This document shows positions 48,364 to 56,217 of a stretch of DNA of 64,000 nucleotides, piece after piece. The notes beneath the pieces were generated by a model. It saw nothing but the letters and a program-made list of their open reading frames with translations, made no database searches and was not told the DNA's origin. Position numbers and translations under genes: made by a program. Positions within the stretch are counted from its first letter, which is position 1, and each line of letters opens with the position of its first letter. This DNA is from Flammeovirga aprica JL-4 (GTDB lineage Bacteria; Bacteroidota; Bacteroidia; Cytophagales; Flammeovirgaceae): assembly GCF_012844305.1 (NCBI RefSeq), contig NZ_JABANE010000002.1:106300-170299 (forward strand). Reading direction: 5' to 3'.

Positions 48364-49047
48364 TTAACCTAATAACATATTATACTTGTCATAAGGTCTA
48401 GGTACTTCTTCAATCTCTAAAATCATATCTTTAGTTACACCTTTTTTTAAAAGTATTGAACATTCATTTTCATCTATACCCCACCAATAGTCGTAGATAA
48501 TTTCAACAGATAAACTATCTACTTGATCTACTGGTACCTTCGCTTTTATTAATGCTGACTTTCCTGAATCTGCAAGCCTGTTTTTAAATGGAACTCCAAA
48601 CTTCATTTTTAATCTTTCAGCCAAGTTTTGTAAATACTCTGAACCAAATAGATAATGATAATCAAATTCTAATAGACTCTCTCTATCAATACATAAAAAT
48701 ACTCCTTGATCTGTATCAAAAGGTGGTTTTTCAAAAAACAGATCAATCTCTTTAATTAATTGGCTTTTAAACTCATTTGAATCTGTATTTAAAATCAATT
48801 TATGTTTTGCCTTTTCTAAAAGAAATTTAGGATTTGGTACTTTTAACCCTACTTTTTTAATACTTGCAATTTCCTCTTTGTCTAAATTAGTTCCATGATA
48901 AGCGATTATGTAACTATACTTTTGGATAAAAGATTGGTAAAAATCAGGATAACAATTAAAAGATTCTAGAAACTCTTGGCAACTCATTTCTGCTATATCA
49001 AAAACACTTTCAGAACTTATACTGTGATCAACAAACATTATATTCAC
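48364..49047 (-). CDS. Possible ADP-ribosyltransferase-fold protein
   Basis: 227 residues, not assigned to a named family. Features recalling ART-fold proteins are YIIAYHGTNLDKEEIASIKKVGLK near 49-72 (HGT motif), GVFLCIDRE near 119, KAKVPVDQVDSLSVEIIYDYWWG, and the final KGVTKDMILEIEEV, typical of the last strand region. It starts 1 base after its upstream neighbour, so the two form one unit. It could be a toxin-like effector acting on the host or on phage components. The fold call is a visual impression. Confidence 0.45.
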   Translation of the reverse strand: MNIMFVDHSISSESVFDIAEMSCQEFLESFNCYPDFYQSFIQKYSYIIAYHGTNLDKEEIASIKKVGLKVPNPKFLLEKAKHKLILNTDSNEFKSQLIKEIDLFFEKPPFDTDQGVFLCIDRESLLEFDYHYLFGSEYLQNLAERLKMKFGVPFKNRLADSGKSALIKAKVPVDQVDSLSVEIIYDYWWGIDENECSILLKKGVTKDMILEIEEVPRPYDKYNMLLG

Positions 49048-49048
49048 T

Positions 49049-49762
49049 TTAAGATATTAAACTCTCACCTCCTTGTATTAATAGCTTCACTCCTTGTTTT
49101 ATGAGTTCCTTTTTACCTTCTTTCATAAAATCTATTATAAGTTTTGCAAACTGAGGTCCTTGTTTTGTTATCTTAGCCAAGATCATACATGTTTTTTCAA
49201 CTACCCATTTCTTTGGCTTCTGCGTTAGTTCAAGCTTCAATTGATTAATATCTCCTTTTATTTCATCAATATCTTTGCTATTAGACTGAGTAACAAATTC
49301 ACCAATATTAGTTTCAATGTAAGTCATATAATTATCAATAGCTAAAATCTGATCAGGTGATAAAGGTTTGGTTTCAGCGTCTTCATCTTCTAAAATTTCA
49401 AAGTAGGAATAATATTCTTCTTGAAAACCCTTTAAAATAGGGTCATCTAAAATTGTTTCTGTATTATTGTACTCTTCAATAATATTCAGCCAAGAATCAA
49501 ACCTCTTATTTAATTCCCCAATTGATAATAAACGCTTTTGTAATCCTATATTCTCGGAATTAATTGGGGAAAACTCGATATGATATTTCCCTTCTTTCTT
49601 ATCAAAGCTGATTATTTTAAAATAGAAATCTGATTCAGAATCAATATCTAAAAACTGAAGAATAAAATTATCTCCCCCTTCCTCAGGTTTTACTAAATTA
49701 AGGTGTTTCTTATTTTTAGGTTGAAAATTTTTAATGATGCTAAGAGGTAGTTTTTTTTTCAT
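49049..49762 (-). CDS. Hypothetical protein (237 aa), partner of the ART-like protein
   Basis: Not recognised. The N-terminal 90 residues are beta-rich (FKIISFDKKEGKYHIEFSP). The middle is acidic. The C-terminal 70 residues form amphipathic helices ending in KKELIKQGVKLLIQGGESLIS, which could insert in a membrane or bind a partner. It is first in a two-gene unit with the ART-like gene (1 base apart). Antitoxin, delivery or pore roles are all possible. Confidence 0.5.
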   Translation of the reverse strand: MKKKLPLSIIKNFQPKNKKHLNLVKPEEGGDNFILQFLDIDSESDFYFKIISFDKKEGKYHIEFSPINSENIGLQKRLLSIGELNKRFDSWLNIIEEYNNTETILDDPILKGFQEEYYSYFEILEDEDAETKPLSPDQILAIDNYMTYIETNIGEFVTQSNSKDIDEIKGDINQLKLELTQKPKKWVVEKTCMILAKITKQGPQFAKLIIDFMKEGKKELIKQGVKLLIQGGESLIS

Positions 49763-49854
49763 TTTGGATTGCTTGTCTTTTAAGAAATAATTTATTGAAA
49801 TATAAATATGATCATTGATTATAAAATATCAATAAAAAGTTCTTCTTTCTTCAT

Positions 49855-49862
49855 TAAATTTG
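49855..49862 (+). promoter_or_regulatory. -7 box TAAATTTG
   Basis: Exact TANNTTTG match 22 bases before the ATG at 49884. The -33 element is not clear. Confidence 0.4.
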
Positions 49863-49883
49863 GTACAAAAACCACATATACCT

Positions 49884-50090
49884 ATGAAAAATAAAACATC
49901 AATCAAAGTAAGCAACACCCGAAAAGTAAACACTCTAAAACGATACAATCTAATACAAAAACGTTTTACAGAAATATATAATAGCTCCCCAAAAGGTTTA
50001 AGGTTTTCTATGGATTCAGTAATTGAACAACTTAGTGATGAATTTGCGTGTGCTGTTTCAACGATCAAAACAGCTTTAAAAAATGTTTAA
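49884..50090 (+). CDS. Small basic protein (68 aa), possible DNA-binding
   Basis: Starts at ATG 49884, after a TAAATTTG box. Very basic N-terminus (KNKTSIKVSNTRKVNTLKRYN), then helices with FSMDSVIEQLSDEFACAVSTIKTAL that read like a helix-turn-helix. A similar though shorter protein is encoded at 59814-59954 at the other end of element B. Not assigned to a named family. Confidence 0.5.
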   Translation: MKNKTSIKVSNTRKVNTLKRYNLIQKRFTEIYNSSPKGLRFSMDSVIEQLSDEFACAVSTIKTALKNV

Positions 50091-50191
50091 CGAAAGATAA
50101 ACCCATAACAATATGTGAAGGTTTTATCAAATTTATATATTTGTATAGAGCTAAATGGTTCCATGAAACTAAATTAAAATCAATCATTCAA

Positions 50192-50959
50192 ATGAGTTAC
50201 ATTAAAACTACAATTCTTTATTTTTTTATAATGTCTATTCTTAGTTCGTGCTCAACTAAGAGTAAAGAAATTATGAAAGATACCGATTTACAATTGACAA
50301 TAGAGGTAAATCCAAACCAAAAAGGGGTATTGATCGTAGGTAAAACAAATCTACCAGAAGGCACAAAAATTGGAACAAGTCTTGAAAAAAATGGAAAAAC
50401 AATTGCTCAAAATTTTGATGTTATTGTTGATAATGGAATGTTTTACGCTCCATATGGTGTAAATGAAGATAAAGTAGACAAAGTTCTTATTTCATGTTAT
50501 AAAAACAGTTTTTGGCAAAACGAAAGTGTTTTAAAGCAACTTGATTTTATTCAAACCCCTATGTGGATTACTGACGATCTTTCGGAAATGTTTGAATACT
50601 CTATAAATATGCAAGAAAGGTTAGAAAGATTATTCAAAGAAAAAGTTGATTATCCAAAAAATCACCAATTAATAGGTAAAATTGAAGATATAAAAGACAA
50701 TTCTAGCCAAGGAATAAAAAGGTTAAGTGCAAATATCATATATAATAATGAGCCATCTAAAGAGGACTTAGATAATGATTTGAAGTTTCTCTCATTTAAA
50801 ATTTGGGAAGAAAACGGTAGGAATTTCAAGGCTTTAAAATTAAAATGTTTTGTAAAAGGTACTTCATCTGTTTTTAAAAGTGCTACCTTGGCGCCAAAAG
50901 GAGATTGGGGGAAGGCTACATCAGAGTCTTCTATATCGGATTTTGAATTGAAAATTTGA
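50192..50959 (+). CDS. Putative lipoprotein (255 aa)
   Basis: The start at 50192 (MSYIKTTILYFFIMSILSSCSTKSKE) gives a lipoprotein signal with the lipobox LSSC at about residue 20; longer starts add an unlikely leader. The mature part is beta-rich (LTIEVNPNQKGVLIVGKTNLPEGTKIG), resembling an Ig-like or immunity-type domain. No family recognised. Likely anchored in the inner or outer membrane. A single-gene unit. Confidence 0.6.
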   Translation: MSYIKTTILYFFIMSILSSCSTKSKEIMKDTDLQLTIEVNPNQKGVLIVGKTNLPEGTKIGTSLEKNGKTIAQNFDVIVDNGMFYAPYGVNEDKVDKVLISCYKNSFWQNESVLKQLDFIQTPMWITDDLSEMFEYSINMQERLERLFKEKVDYPKNHQLIGKIEDIKDNSSQGIKRLSANIIYNNEPSKEDLDNDLKFLSFKIWEENGRNFKALKLKCFVKGTSSVFKSATLAPKGDWGKATSESSISDFELKI

Positions 50960-51094
50960 TAAAAAAAAGAATTACAGTTGATTAAGTAATTATACAAATA
51001 GTATGATTACTTTTTTTATACTCATAAATTCGTTATAACTCTTCTAGACTTCTTAAAAATAATTGCATAATTATTACAACATTTTTTCATTGGG

Positions 51095-51106
51095 GCAATA
51101 TATTGC
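51095..51106. promoter_or_regulatory. Perfect palindrome GCAATATATTGC
   Basis: A 12-base palindrome about 95 bases upstream of the Arm-like gene, next to the arm-type word at 51107-51118. Confidence 0.35.
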
Positions 51107-51118
51107 GCTTGTGGGTGC
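51107..51118 (-). repeat. Internal arm-type word GCACCCACAA (minus strand)
   Basis: On the plus strand the bases read CTTGTGGGTGC. The inverse GCACCCACAA is shared, over 10 bases, with the right-end arm repeat at 60095-60104. It lies 83 bases before the gene for an Arm-domain-like protein. Confidence 0.4.
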
Positions 51119-51200
51119 GATTTTATCCCTACTCACATCAAAAAGGAATTATTTTATAAGAGGTTAAGTACCTCAAAACTAAAGAAGACATTATAAACAA

Positions 51201-51857
51201 ATGGGTAAAATTACGGTTAAGCATTATGTTAATGAAAAATTAAAACCTAGAATCATTGGGTTAGATAGATATTACCCTTTATACATTCAAGTCACTTTTA
51301 ATAGAAAGAATTATAATTTCAAATCTAATATTTCTGAAAAAGAGGGATATTTAAATGAAATAGGTTTTATTTTGGGAGAACTTAATACACAAATTGATAG
51401 CGAAATTAAATTAATTGAAAGGACTATTGAATATTACGAGCAAGGGAAATTTAAGATATTAAATTCAAAGAGTATCAAACTCCTATCTAGGAGTTTATTA
51501 GACATTTGGGAAGATTTAATAATTGAATTATTTTTTGAAGAAAGTAAAAAACTACCTAAATATTTTGATAGAGAATACGTTAAAGCAAGTCATATTGTTG
51601 AATTAAATGATTTTGTTTTTGAGATGAAAGGAAAAGATTTAATTAGCGATTATTCGAAGGATTTAAAAGTTCTTTATTATGGTTTGTACGATGGTTATCT
51701 ATCACAGGGAACTATTTATAATTATGGTATAATAACAGGAAGCGTAGCAGATTTATTATATAATATAGATAGACAGAATGAAATAAATGAGGGTTTGGGA
51801 AAATTTAATGAAAATTTATACAAGGTTCTTAAAGAGAGAATAGAAGGAAAGTTTTAA
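51201..51857 (+). CDS. Protein with integrase Arm-domain-like N-terminus, no catalytic domain
   Basis: 218 residues. The first 55 (ITVKHYVNEKLKPR, then YYPLYIQVTFNRKNYNFKSNISEKEGYL) resemble the Arm DNA-binding domain of Bacteroidota tyrosine recombinases. The remainder is helical and has none of the R, K, HxxR, H, Y catalytic set. It could be a regulator competing for arm sites, an excision factor, or a shortened integrase relative. The assignment is a pattern impression. Followed by a strong terminator. Confidence 0.45.
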   Translation: MGKITVKHYVNEKLKPRIIGLDRYYPLYIQVTFNRKNYNFKSNISEKEGYLNEIGFILGELNTQIDSEIKLIERTIEYYEQGKFKILNSKSIKLLSRSLLDIWEDLIIELFFEESKKLPKYFDREYVKASHIVELNDFVFEMKGKDLISDYSKDLKVLYYGLYDGYLSQGTIYNYGIITGSVADLLYNIDRQNEINEGLGKFNENLYKVLKERIEGKF

Positions 51858-51867
51858 TCATAAAAAG

Positions 51868-51889
51868 AACGCTAAAAGCGTTTTTTTTT
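51868..51889 (+). terminator. Rho-independent terminator
   Basis: AACGC, a TAAAA loop, GCGTT, then a run of T to 51889. It starts 10 bases after the Arm-like gene's stop. Confidence 0.85.
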
Positions 51890-51901
51890 ATGATCTTTAA
51901 T

Positions 51902-51961
51902 ATGTTCGTAAAAAAAATACTAACAATGTTAGTAAAAAAATAATGAACATTTTTATATTTG
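51902..51961 (+). promoter_or_regulatory. Symmetric operator plus -7 box upstream of the small HTH gene
   Basis: ATGTTC (51902-51907) and GAACAT (51945-51950) surround ACTAAC-AAT-GTTAGT (51919-51933); all are centred exactly on 51926. A TATATTTG -7 box follows at 51954-51961. The arrangement suits a repressor that covers the -33 region. Confidence 0.65.
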
Positions 51962-51994
51962 CTTATCACTAATAATTTTAACCTTAATTTTGAT

Positions 51995-52249
51995 ATGCAA
52001 AGAATAACACCAAAAAGCAAAATTGAATTAAGAGCAATGTTACCCAATGGAGCATTGACCGAAATTGCAACAAAGAGTAATCTTACCTTTTCAAGAGTAC
52101 AGGGCTTTTTTGCTAGTAAATACAAAACATCTGAAAGAGAAGAAGCTCAAATTTTAAAAGCGACTGCTGAACTTTTAGAAGAGATTGAACAAGAAAGAAA
52201 AGAAGCTTATAAGGCTCTAGCTAGTGTTTTAATAAACTTATCCAACTAA
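51995..52249 (+). CDS. Small HTH protein (84 aa), likely autoregulator
   Basis: Start at ATG 51995, 33 bases after the -7 box. A helix-turn-helix is likely in LPNGALTEIATKSNLTFSRVQGFFASKYKT (about 16-45), followed by a helical C-terminus (AQILKATAELLEEIEQERKEAYKAL). Its promoter carries a perfectly symmetric double palindrome, so self-repression is the simplest reading. It leads the replication region of element B. Confidence 0.6.
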   Translation: MQRITPKSKIELRAMLPNGALTEIATKSNLTFSRVQGFFASKYKTSEREEAQILKATAELLEEIEQERKEAYKALASVLINLSN

Positions 52250-52253
52250 ATCC

Positions 52254-52526
52254 ATGCAAAACCCTTTTGAACACCTAGAAGACCGTTTAAACGGCTTAGA
52301 ACAGTTGCTTTTAACGCTTCATAAAGCAATTGACGAAATGAAAACACAATCTAAAAGTAAAGATGATGTGTTGAGCGTATCAGAAGCCGAAAGGATTTAC
52401 AATTTAAGTAAATCAACCTTTCAAAAGCTTATGCGAGAAGGACGCTTGAAGTATTCCAAAGTAGGAAGGAGAACTGTATTAAGGCGTGGTGATATTGATG
52501 AATGTATTAATACAAACGCTCATTAG
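52254..52526 (+). CDS. Excisionase-like HTH_17 DNA-binding protein (90 aa)
   Basis: Helix-turn-helix of the MerR/excisionase group in residues about 38-85: VLSVSEAERIYNLSKSTFQKLMREGRLKYSKVGRRTVLRRGDIDECI. The N-terminal 35 residues form a short coiled coil. Such small proteins direct excision or activate replication genes in Bacteroidota elements. It starts 4 bases after the preceding gene, in the same transcript. Confidence 0.8.
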   Translation: MQNPFEHLEDRLNGLEQLLLTLHKAIDEMKTQSKSKDDVLSVSEAERIYNLSKSTFQKLMREGRLKYSKVGRRTVLRRGDIDECINTNAH

Positions 52527-52528
52527 CC

Positions 52529-52801
52529 ATGCATGAACAAAGTATTAATATCCTTCAATCTGCATTGGATGACTTGACGGTAATAGAATCTTTAGAAGGA
52601 GAAGAAAAACACAAAGGTTTAGTTGCTTTGTTTGCTTCCTTGGATAATGAACGCTTAGCTAGTAGCTACATTGTTATTGTAGAAGAGTTGCTTTACTTGG
52701 CGATCAACAAACAGGAACCTTCAAATATAATACTACAACTCGTTAGGCAATTCTTAGAAATGGCTTTAAGTGCCATTGTAGACGGTAAAGAAGTCGTTTA
52801 G
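52529..52801 (+). CDS. Hypothetical protein (90 aa)
   Basis: Not recognised. Acidic, all-helical in appearance (SINILQSALDDLTVIESLEGEEKHKGLVALFASL, YIVIVEELLYLAINK). Two bases after the excisionase-like gene and therefore coupled with it. Possibly a partner of the DNA-binding protein. Confidence 0.5.
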   Translation: MHEQSINILQSALDDLTVIESLEGEEKHKGLVALFASLDNERLASSYIVIVEELLYLAINKQEPSNIILQLVRQFLEMALSAIVDGKEVV

Positions 52802-52870
52802 AATCGTATTATTTCAACATCTCGGAGAACAAAAAAGCGAAAAATTAATTTTTATCGCCCTCCTTTTTAC

Positions 52871-52887
52871 ACCCTAATTTTTAGGGT
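52871..52887. promoter_or_regulatory. Palindrome ACCCTAA-TTT-TTAGGGT before the replication operon
   Basis: Perfect 7-base arms with a 3-base centre, 35 bases before the small gene that precedes the replication protein. A likely operator. Confidence 0.5.
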
Positions 52888-52921
52888 TAACAGTACAAAC
52901 ACCAATTAAAACTAGATTGAA

Positions 52922-53107
52922 ATGACAGGTTTAAAACAGGTAAAACATGAATCTACATCAGCACATTTACCAAAAATGGCTTTCAAAACTCATAACGAGA
53001 AAAAGGAAAATACCTTAATGCTATTGAGGTTCCTCTCCCCTCTTTTTTTTGACTTATCAAAGGGGGTAAAAGGGAGTATGAACGGAAATAAAAAAAGAAA
53101 TAACTAG
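52922..53107 (+). CDS. Short leader protein (61 aa) before the replication gene
   Basis: Not recognised. Basic, asparagine- and lysine-rich at the end (MNGNKKRNN). Its stop codon ends at 53107 and the replication protein begins with TTG at 53108, so translation of this frame may set the level of replication protein. It may be a true small protein or only a coupling leader. Confidence 0.4.
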   Translation: MTGLKQVKHESTSAHLPKMAFKTHNEKKENTLMLLRFLSPLFFDLSKGVKGSMNGNKKRNN

Positions 53108-54682
53108 TTGATTGACGGGTTTAAAATATTGATTCGTAATGCGATAGTGATAAATAAATTATTATCTCATTTTCCCTTTGCTGGTAAGTACACCATAAGC
53201 GAAGAAGGGGAATTGATATTACACGACTATAAACTTTTTTTCAAGTACAAAGGGCTTGATTTGATGATAAGCAAAGGTAAAAATGGAATGCACTGTACTG
53301 TAAAAGGAAGTTTACACAAGTTTTGGAATGAAGGGGTTCACAACGCAAATACCTACACCTATCAAGACTTTATCCAAACCCTTAAAAAACTAAAAGACGA
53401 ATTATTTATCAATCCCAAAGAGACAGAATTACAAAACATTGAGTTTGGTGTAAACATAGAGTTACCCAAAGACAAAAACGTCAAAACTGTACTACGTGGA
53501 TTAATAGCCAATGGAAATAAAATATATGAACAAAACACACAAGACGGGGCGTTGTCCACCACAATAAAACGGGATAACTACACCATAAAGACTTATGACA
53601 AAACAGCACAAACCAAGTCTATACAGAAGAAATATAAACCTAAAAACAACCTATTAAGGCTTGAAGTAGCTTATAACAAAATGAAAACGCTTAAGGCAAT
53701 GGGCGTCTATAGCTTGTTTGATCTATCCAATATTGGAGTTTTTAAAAGCATGGGTTTATGGCTCTTGGAACGCTGGGCGGATGCTGTTTTTATAGACAGG
53801 CAAGAAATAGAATTTATCACAAATAGGCTCACTCTTAAGCAGTGTACACACTTTTACTATATGCTTGATGCTCCTATTTGGGAGGAGTCAGAAGAAGAAA
53901 AACAAGCCATAAAGGAAATGACAACAGAACAGAAAAAGAAGCATTTAAACCAAAGAAAAGAAGCACGTAGGAATATGCTTAACTCTTGGCGTGGTTATAT
54001 GTGTCAGCATAGTAAAGGTAAGTTACAGGTAGTTATTTATGATCTGATTCAAGATGAATTAAAACGGGTTCAAGTGCCATTAGAGGCGGTTTACAACCCT
54101 TTTATGAATGATTTAAGACAATCTAAATTAAAGAAGGTGAGAAATAGAAAAACCCCACTGTTTCCCCATTTAGATAAACGGGGAAATGGTGGGGTAAATG
54201 TGAAACAAAAACGGATTCAACAAAACCAAAAAGGGCAAAAAACAAGTCAAAAGATGGAAAACAGAAAAACCCCACTAAATCCCCAAAATTCAGATTCAAA
54301 AAAATGTCTTTGTTGTGGTGCTGACATTTCCCACAAATCCAAAAATGCCAAATATTGTTCAAAGTCATGCAATAACAAGTGCAACCGAAATAAACGGAAA
54401 AAGATGAATGAAGTATTGAAACAAAAGGAAAACCCTGTATTGATTCGATTAATGGAGAAAATCCACAAAAACAGTTTTAACCTCTCCATTACCTACACAC
54501 AAGACCGAAAACGATACACTGACCAGTTGCACCAAAAAGAGGTGTTTGCTCCAATTGAATGGATAAGAAAAATTAAAGAGGTCAAAGTATGGTCGGACAG
54601 AAAGAACGCTAAAAAAATAGTACTAACAGGTACAAGGGCAATGAGATTTATTCGTGAAGTATCAAAAAGGAATCAAGCATGA
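53108..54682 (+). CDS. Phage/plasmid replication protein, gene II/X-like
   Basis: 524 residues with TTG as start. The N-terminus MIDGFKILIRN fits the MID start of the gene II/X family, initiators of single-stranded or rolling-circle replication. Central segments IKTYDKTAQTKS and NNLLRLEVAYNKMKTL are typical. The C-terminal 120 residues are basic, with a zinc ribbon (CLCCGADISHKS, then YCSKSCNNKC; about 399-425). It is the likely replication initiator of element B. The relation is judged by layout; the catalytic tyrosine is not identified with certainty. Confidence 0.72.
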   Translation: MIDGFKILIRNAIVINKLLSHFPFAGKYTISEEGELILHDYKLFFKYKGLDLMISKGKNGMHCTVKGSLHKFWNEGVHNANTYTYQDFIQTLKKLKDELFINPKETELQNIEFGVNIELPKDKNVKTVLRGLIANGNKIYEQNTQDGALSTTIKRDNYTIKTYDKTAQTKSIQKKYKPKNNLLRLEVAYNKMKTLKAMGVYSLFDLSNIGVFKSMGLWLLERWADAVFIDRQEIEFITNRLTLKQCTHFYYMLDAPIWEESEEEKQAIKEMTTEQKKKHLNQRKEARRNMLNSWRGYMCQHSKGKLQVVIYDLIQDELKRVQVPLEAVYNPFMNDLRQSKLKKVRNRKTPLFPHLDKRGNGGVNVKQKRIQQNQKGQKTSQKMENRKTPLNPQNSDSKKCLCCGADISHKSKNAKYCSKSCNNKCNRNKRKKMNEVLKQKENPVLIRLMEKIHKNSFNLSITYTQDRKRYTDQLHQKEVFAPIEWIRKIKEVKVWSDRKNAKKIVLTGTRAMRFIREVSKRNQA

Positions 54683-55020
54683 AACACGAAGAAAATAATT
54701 TATACAAGGAGTGTTTAAAAGACTTGGGGAATGAATGTATTGAGGGTTCCAAACTAGAATACTACTTGGAGAAAATCAAAAACAATGAGGGGTTAGACTT
54801 CCAAGGCAATCAATACATGTGTAATACCCTTATCGCAACATGTTTAAGGCAACACTTTTATGATGAAGCTGTAAAACAAAAACACCTTGAAATATGGGTG
54901 ATTGAAACAGGAACCGAGTTAAACGAAACTGAAAGTAAAGCCAAGGTTGAAGCCCTTGAACAATGGATAAAAATAAATCAATGGATAGGTGAATATGACT
55001 ACCCAAAACCACAAAATTAA
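54679..55020 (+). CDS. Hypothetical protein (113 aa) coupled to the replication gene
   Basis: Not recognised. Starts in a 4-base ATGA overlap with the replication gene. Acidic and helical (NNLYKECLKDLGNECIEGSKLEYYLEKI; KVEALEQWIKINQWIGEYDYP). First in a string of six small genes on this strand, as in compact phage or plasmid genomes. Confidence 0.6.
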   Translation: MKHEENNLYKECLKDLGNECIEGSKLEYYLEKIKNNEGLDFQGNQYMCNTLIATCLRQHFYDEAVKQKHLEIWVIETGTELNETESKAKVEALEQWIKINQWIGEYDYPKPQN

Positions 55021-55025
55021 AAGTT

Positions 55026-55346
55026 ATGAAAGTAGTAAAGAAGCAAAGTAAAGAGTTGACTTTCTCAGAGAAAGAAGCAATAAAGTTGATGCACATTTTA
55101 AGAGAATGTTCACTTTCTGAAAAAATGAAAATAAAGAATGAACAGGCTCAGAAATTATTTGAGAAGAAGGAAGAAGAAAGAAAAAAAAGAATTAATGGTG
55201 ATAATGATTACACCATTGACGAGTACAGAGAAATGGAAAGGGAACTAGAAGAGGAAGGCGAAATAATGAAGAGTTTACAAGAGTTGGAAGATTTTCGAAA
55301 GAAAGTTCACAACATAATCTTTGATGATATTCAACCTGAATACTAA
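55026..55346 (+). CDS. Coiled-coil hypothetical protein (106 aa)
   Basis: Not recognised. Highly charged, with a long predicted coiled coil from about residue 30 to 95 (NEQAQKLFEKKEEERKKR, then EYREMERELEEEGEIMKSL). Five bases after the preceding stop. Could mediate oligomerisation of the replication complex. Confidence 0.55.
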   Translation: MKVVKKQSKELTFSEKEAIKLMHILRECSLSEKMKIKNEQAQKLFEKKEEERKKRINGDNDYTIDEYREMERELEEEGEIMKSLQELEDFRKKVHNIIFDDIQPEY

Positions 55347-55353
55347 CCAAGTT

Positions 55354-55545
55354 ATGAAGAAAAGAAAGTACACTCACATTAAACATATGGGGCATTATGT
55401 TTCACTAAGGTTTACGGAAACTATCCCTGGAGCAACTGCAAAGACGGGTACCCAAGAAAGGAAAGGTATTGAAGATCATTTTTACAACTCCGTAAGTGAA
55501 GCCTATCAACAATTTAAAGCGATGAAAGCAAAATATAATTTATAA
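55354..55545 (+). CDS. Small hypothetical protein (63 aa)
   Basis: Start at ATG 55354, after a GTT-A leader; an earlier in-frame start would overlap the preceding gene. Basic, with HIKHMGHYVSLRFTETIPG and a helical end (SVSEAYQQFKAMKAKYNL). Not recognised. Confidence 0.5.
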   Translation: MKKRKYTHIKHMGHYVSLRFTETIPGATAKTGTQERKGIEDHFYNSVSEAYQQFKAMKAKYNL

Positions 55546-55549
55546 GAAC

Positions 55550-55834
55550 ATGAGATTAACCAAAGAAGAAAAAACAGTATTGGAAGACCTAAAGAGGGTA
55601 ATTGATAGCTGTATCAATGGCAATGACATTAGAATACTAACCTCTCAAAATAACGCTATCAAAACGGTCTTAGGAATTGATTTAAAAGAAGTGACTTTAA
55701 GAAAAAAAGAGGTCAAAGAACTAAAGAGAGGGAAAGATAATTTTAAGATTATCATTCAAAATACAATGGGTATTACTTACCCCGACACTTACGGTTTCTT
55801 TCCATTCCAAGTTAAAAAAAGAAAGTGGTCATGA
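55550..55834 (+). CDS. Small hypothetical protein (94 aa)
   Basis: Not recognised. Mixed helical and strand pattern, strongly basic in the middle (LRKKEVKELKRGKDNF). Four bases after the preceding gene and overlapping the next by 4 bases (ATGA). Confidence 0.5.
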   Translation: MRLTKEEKTVLEDLKRVIDSCINGNDIRILTSQNNAIKTVLGIDLKEVTLRKKEVKELKRGKDNFKIIIQNTMGITYPDTYGFFPFQVKKRKWS

Positions 55835-56145
55835 AATACAAAAACAGATTTAAACAGGAAGCCAAACCAATGGCTACACAAGAAGAGTTTTATGCTTTAA
55901 TGTGTAAATCTTCTTTCGGGAAAAGGATAATAATTATTCTAAAAGGTTCTGAATATGAAAGAATGGTTTTAAGTGCCATTTACTCCCACTCTATTAAAAC
56001 TTGTAGTATCAAAAAGAACCTTTACCACCGTATCCATTCCGTTTGCAGAACAATGTATTGCAAAGTGAAAGATAAAAAAGATGTAAACACCCAAAGGCAA
56101 AGCTTAAATCAAATTGCCTACAACATCAAATTAAAGGAGAATTAA
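55831..56145 (+). CDS. Small basic hypothetical protein (104 aa)
   Basis: The start at 55831 gives an ATGA overlap with the preceding stop. Basic protein with KSSFGKRIIIILKGSEYERMVLSAIYSH and conserved-looking cysteines in CSIKKNLYHRIHSVCRTMYCKVK. Not recognised. Last of the small-gene string before a hairpin. Confidence 0.5.
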   Translation: MKYKNRFKQEAKPMATQEEFYALMCKSSFGKRIIIILKGSEYERMVLSAIYSHSIKTCSIKKNLYHRIHSVCRTMYCKVKDKKDVNTQRQSLNQIAYNIKLKEN

Positions 56146-56149
56146 AAAA

Positions 56150-56180
56150 GGCTTGCACTCCACAAAATGAGGTGCAAGCC
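56150..56180 (+). terminator. Hairpin GGCTTGCAC / GTGCAAGCC
   Basis: A ten-base stem with one bulge, 5 bases after the small-gene string. The T-run is weak, so it may be a processing or attenuation site. Confidence 0.55.
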
Positions 56181-56217
56181 ATAGGAATTATTTTATAATG
56201 CATAACATCATAAAAGC

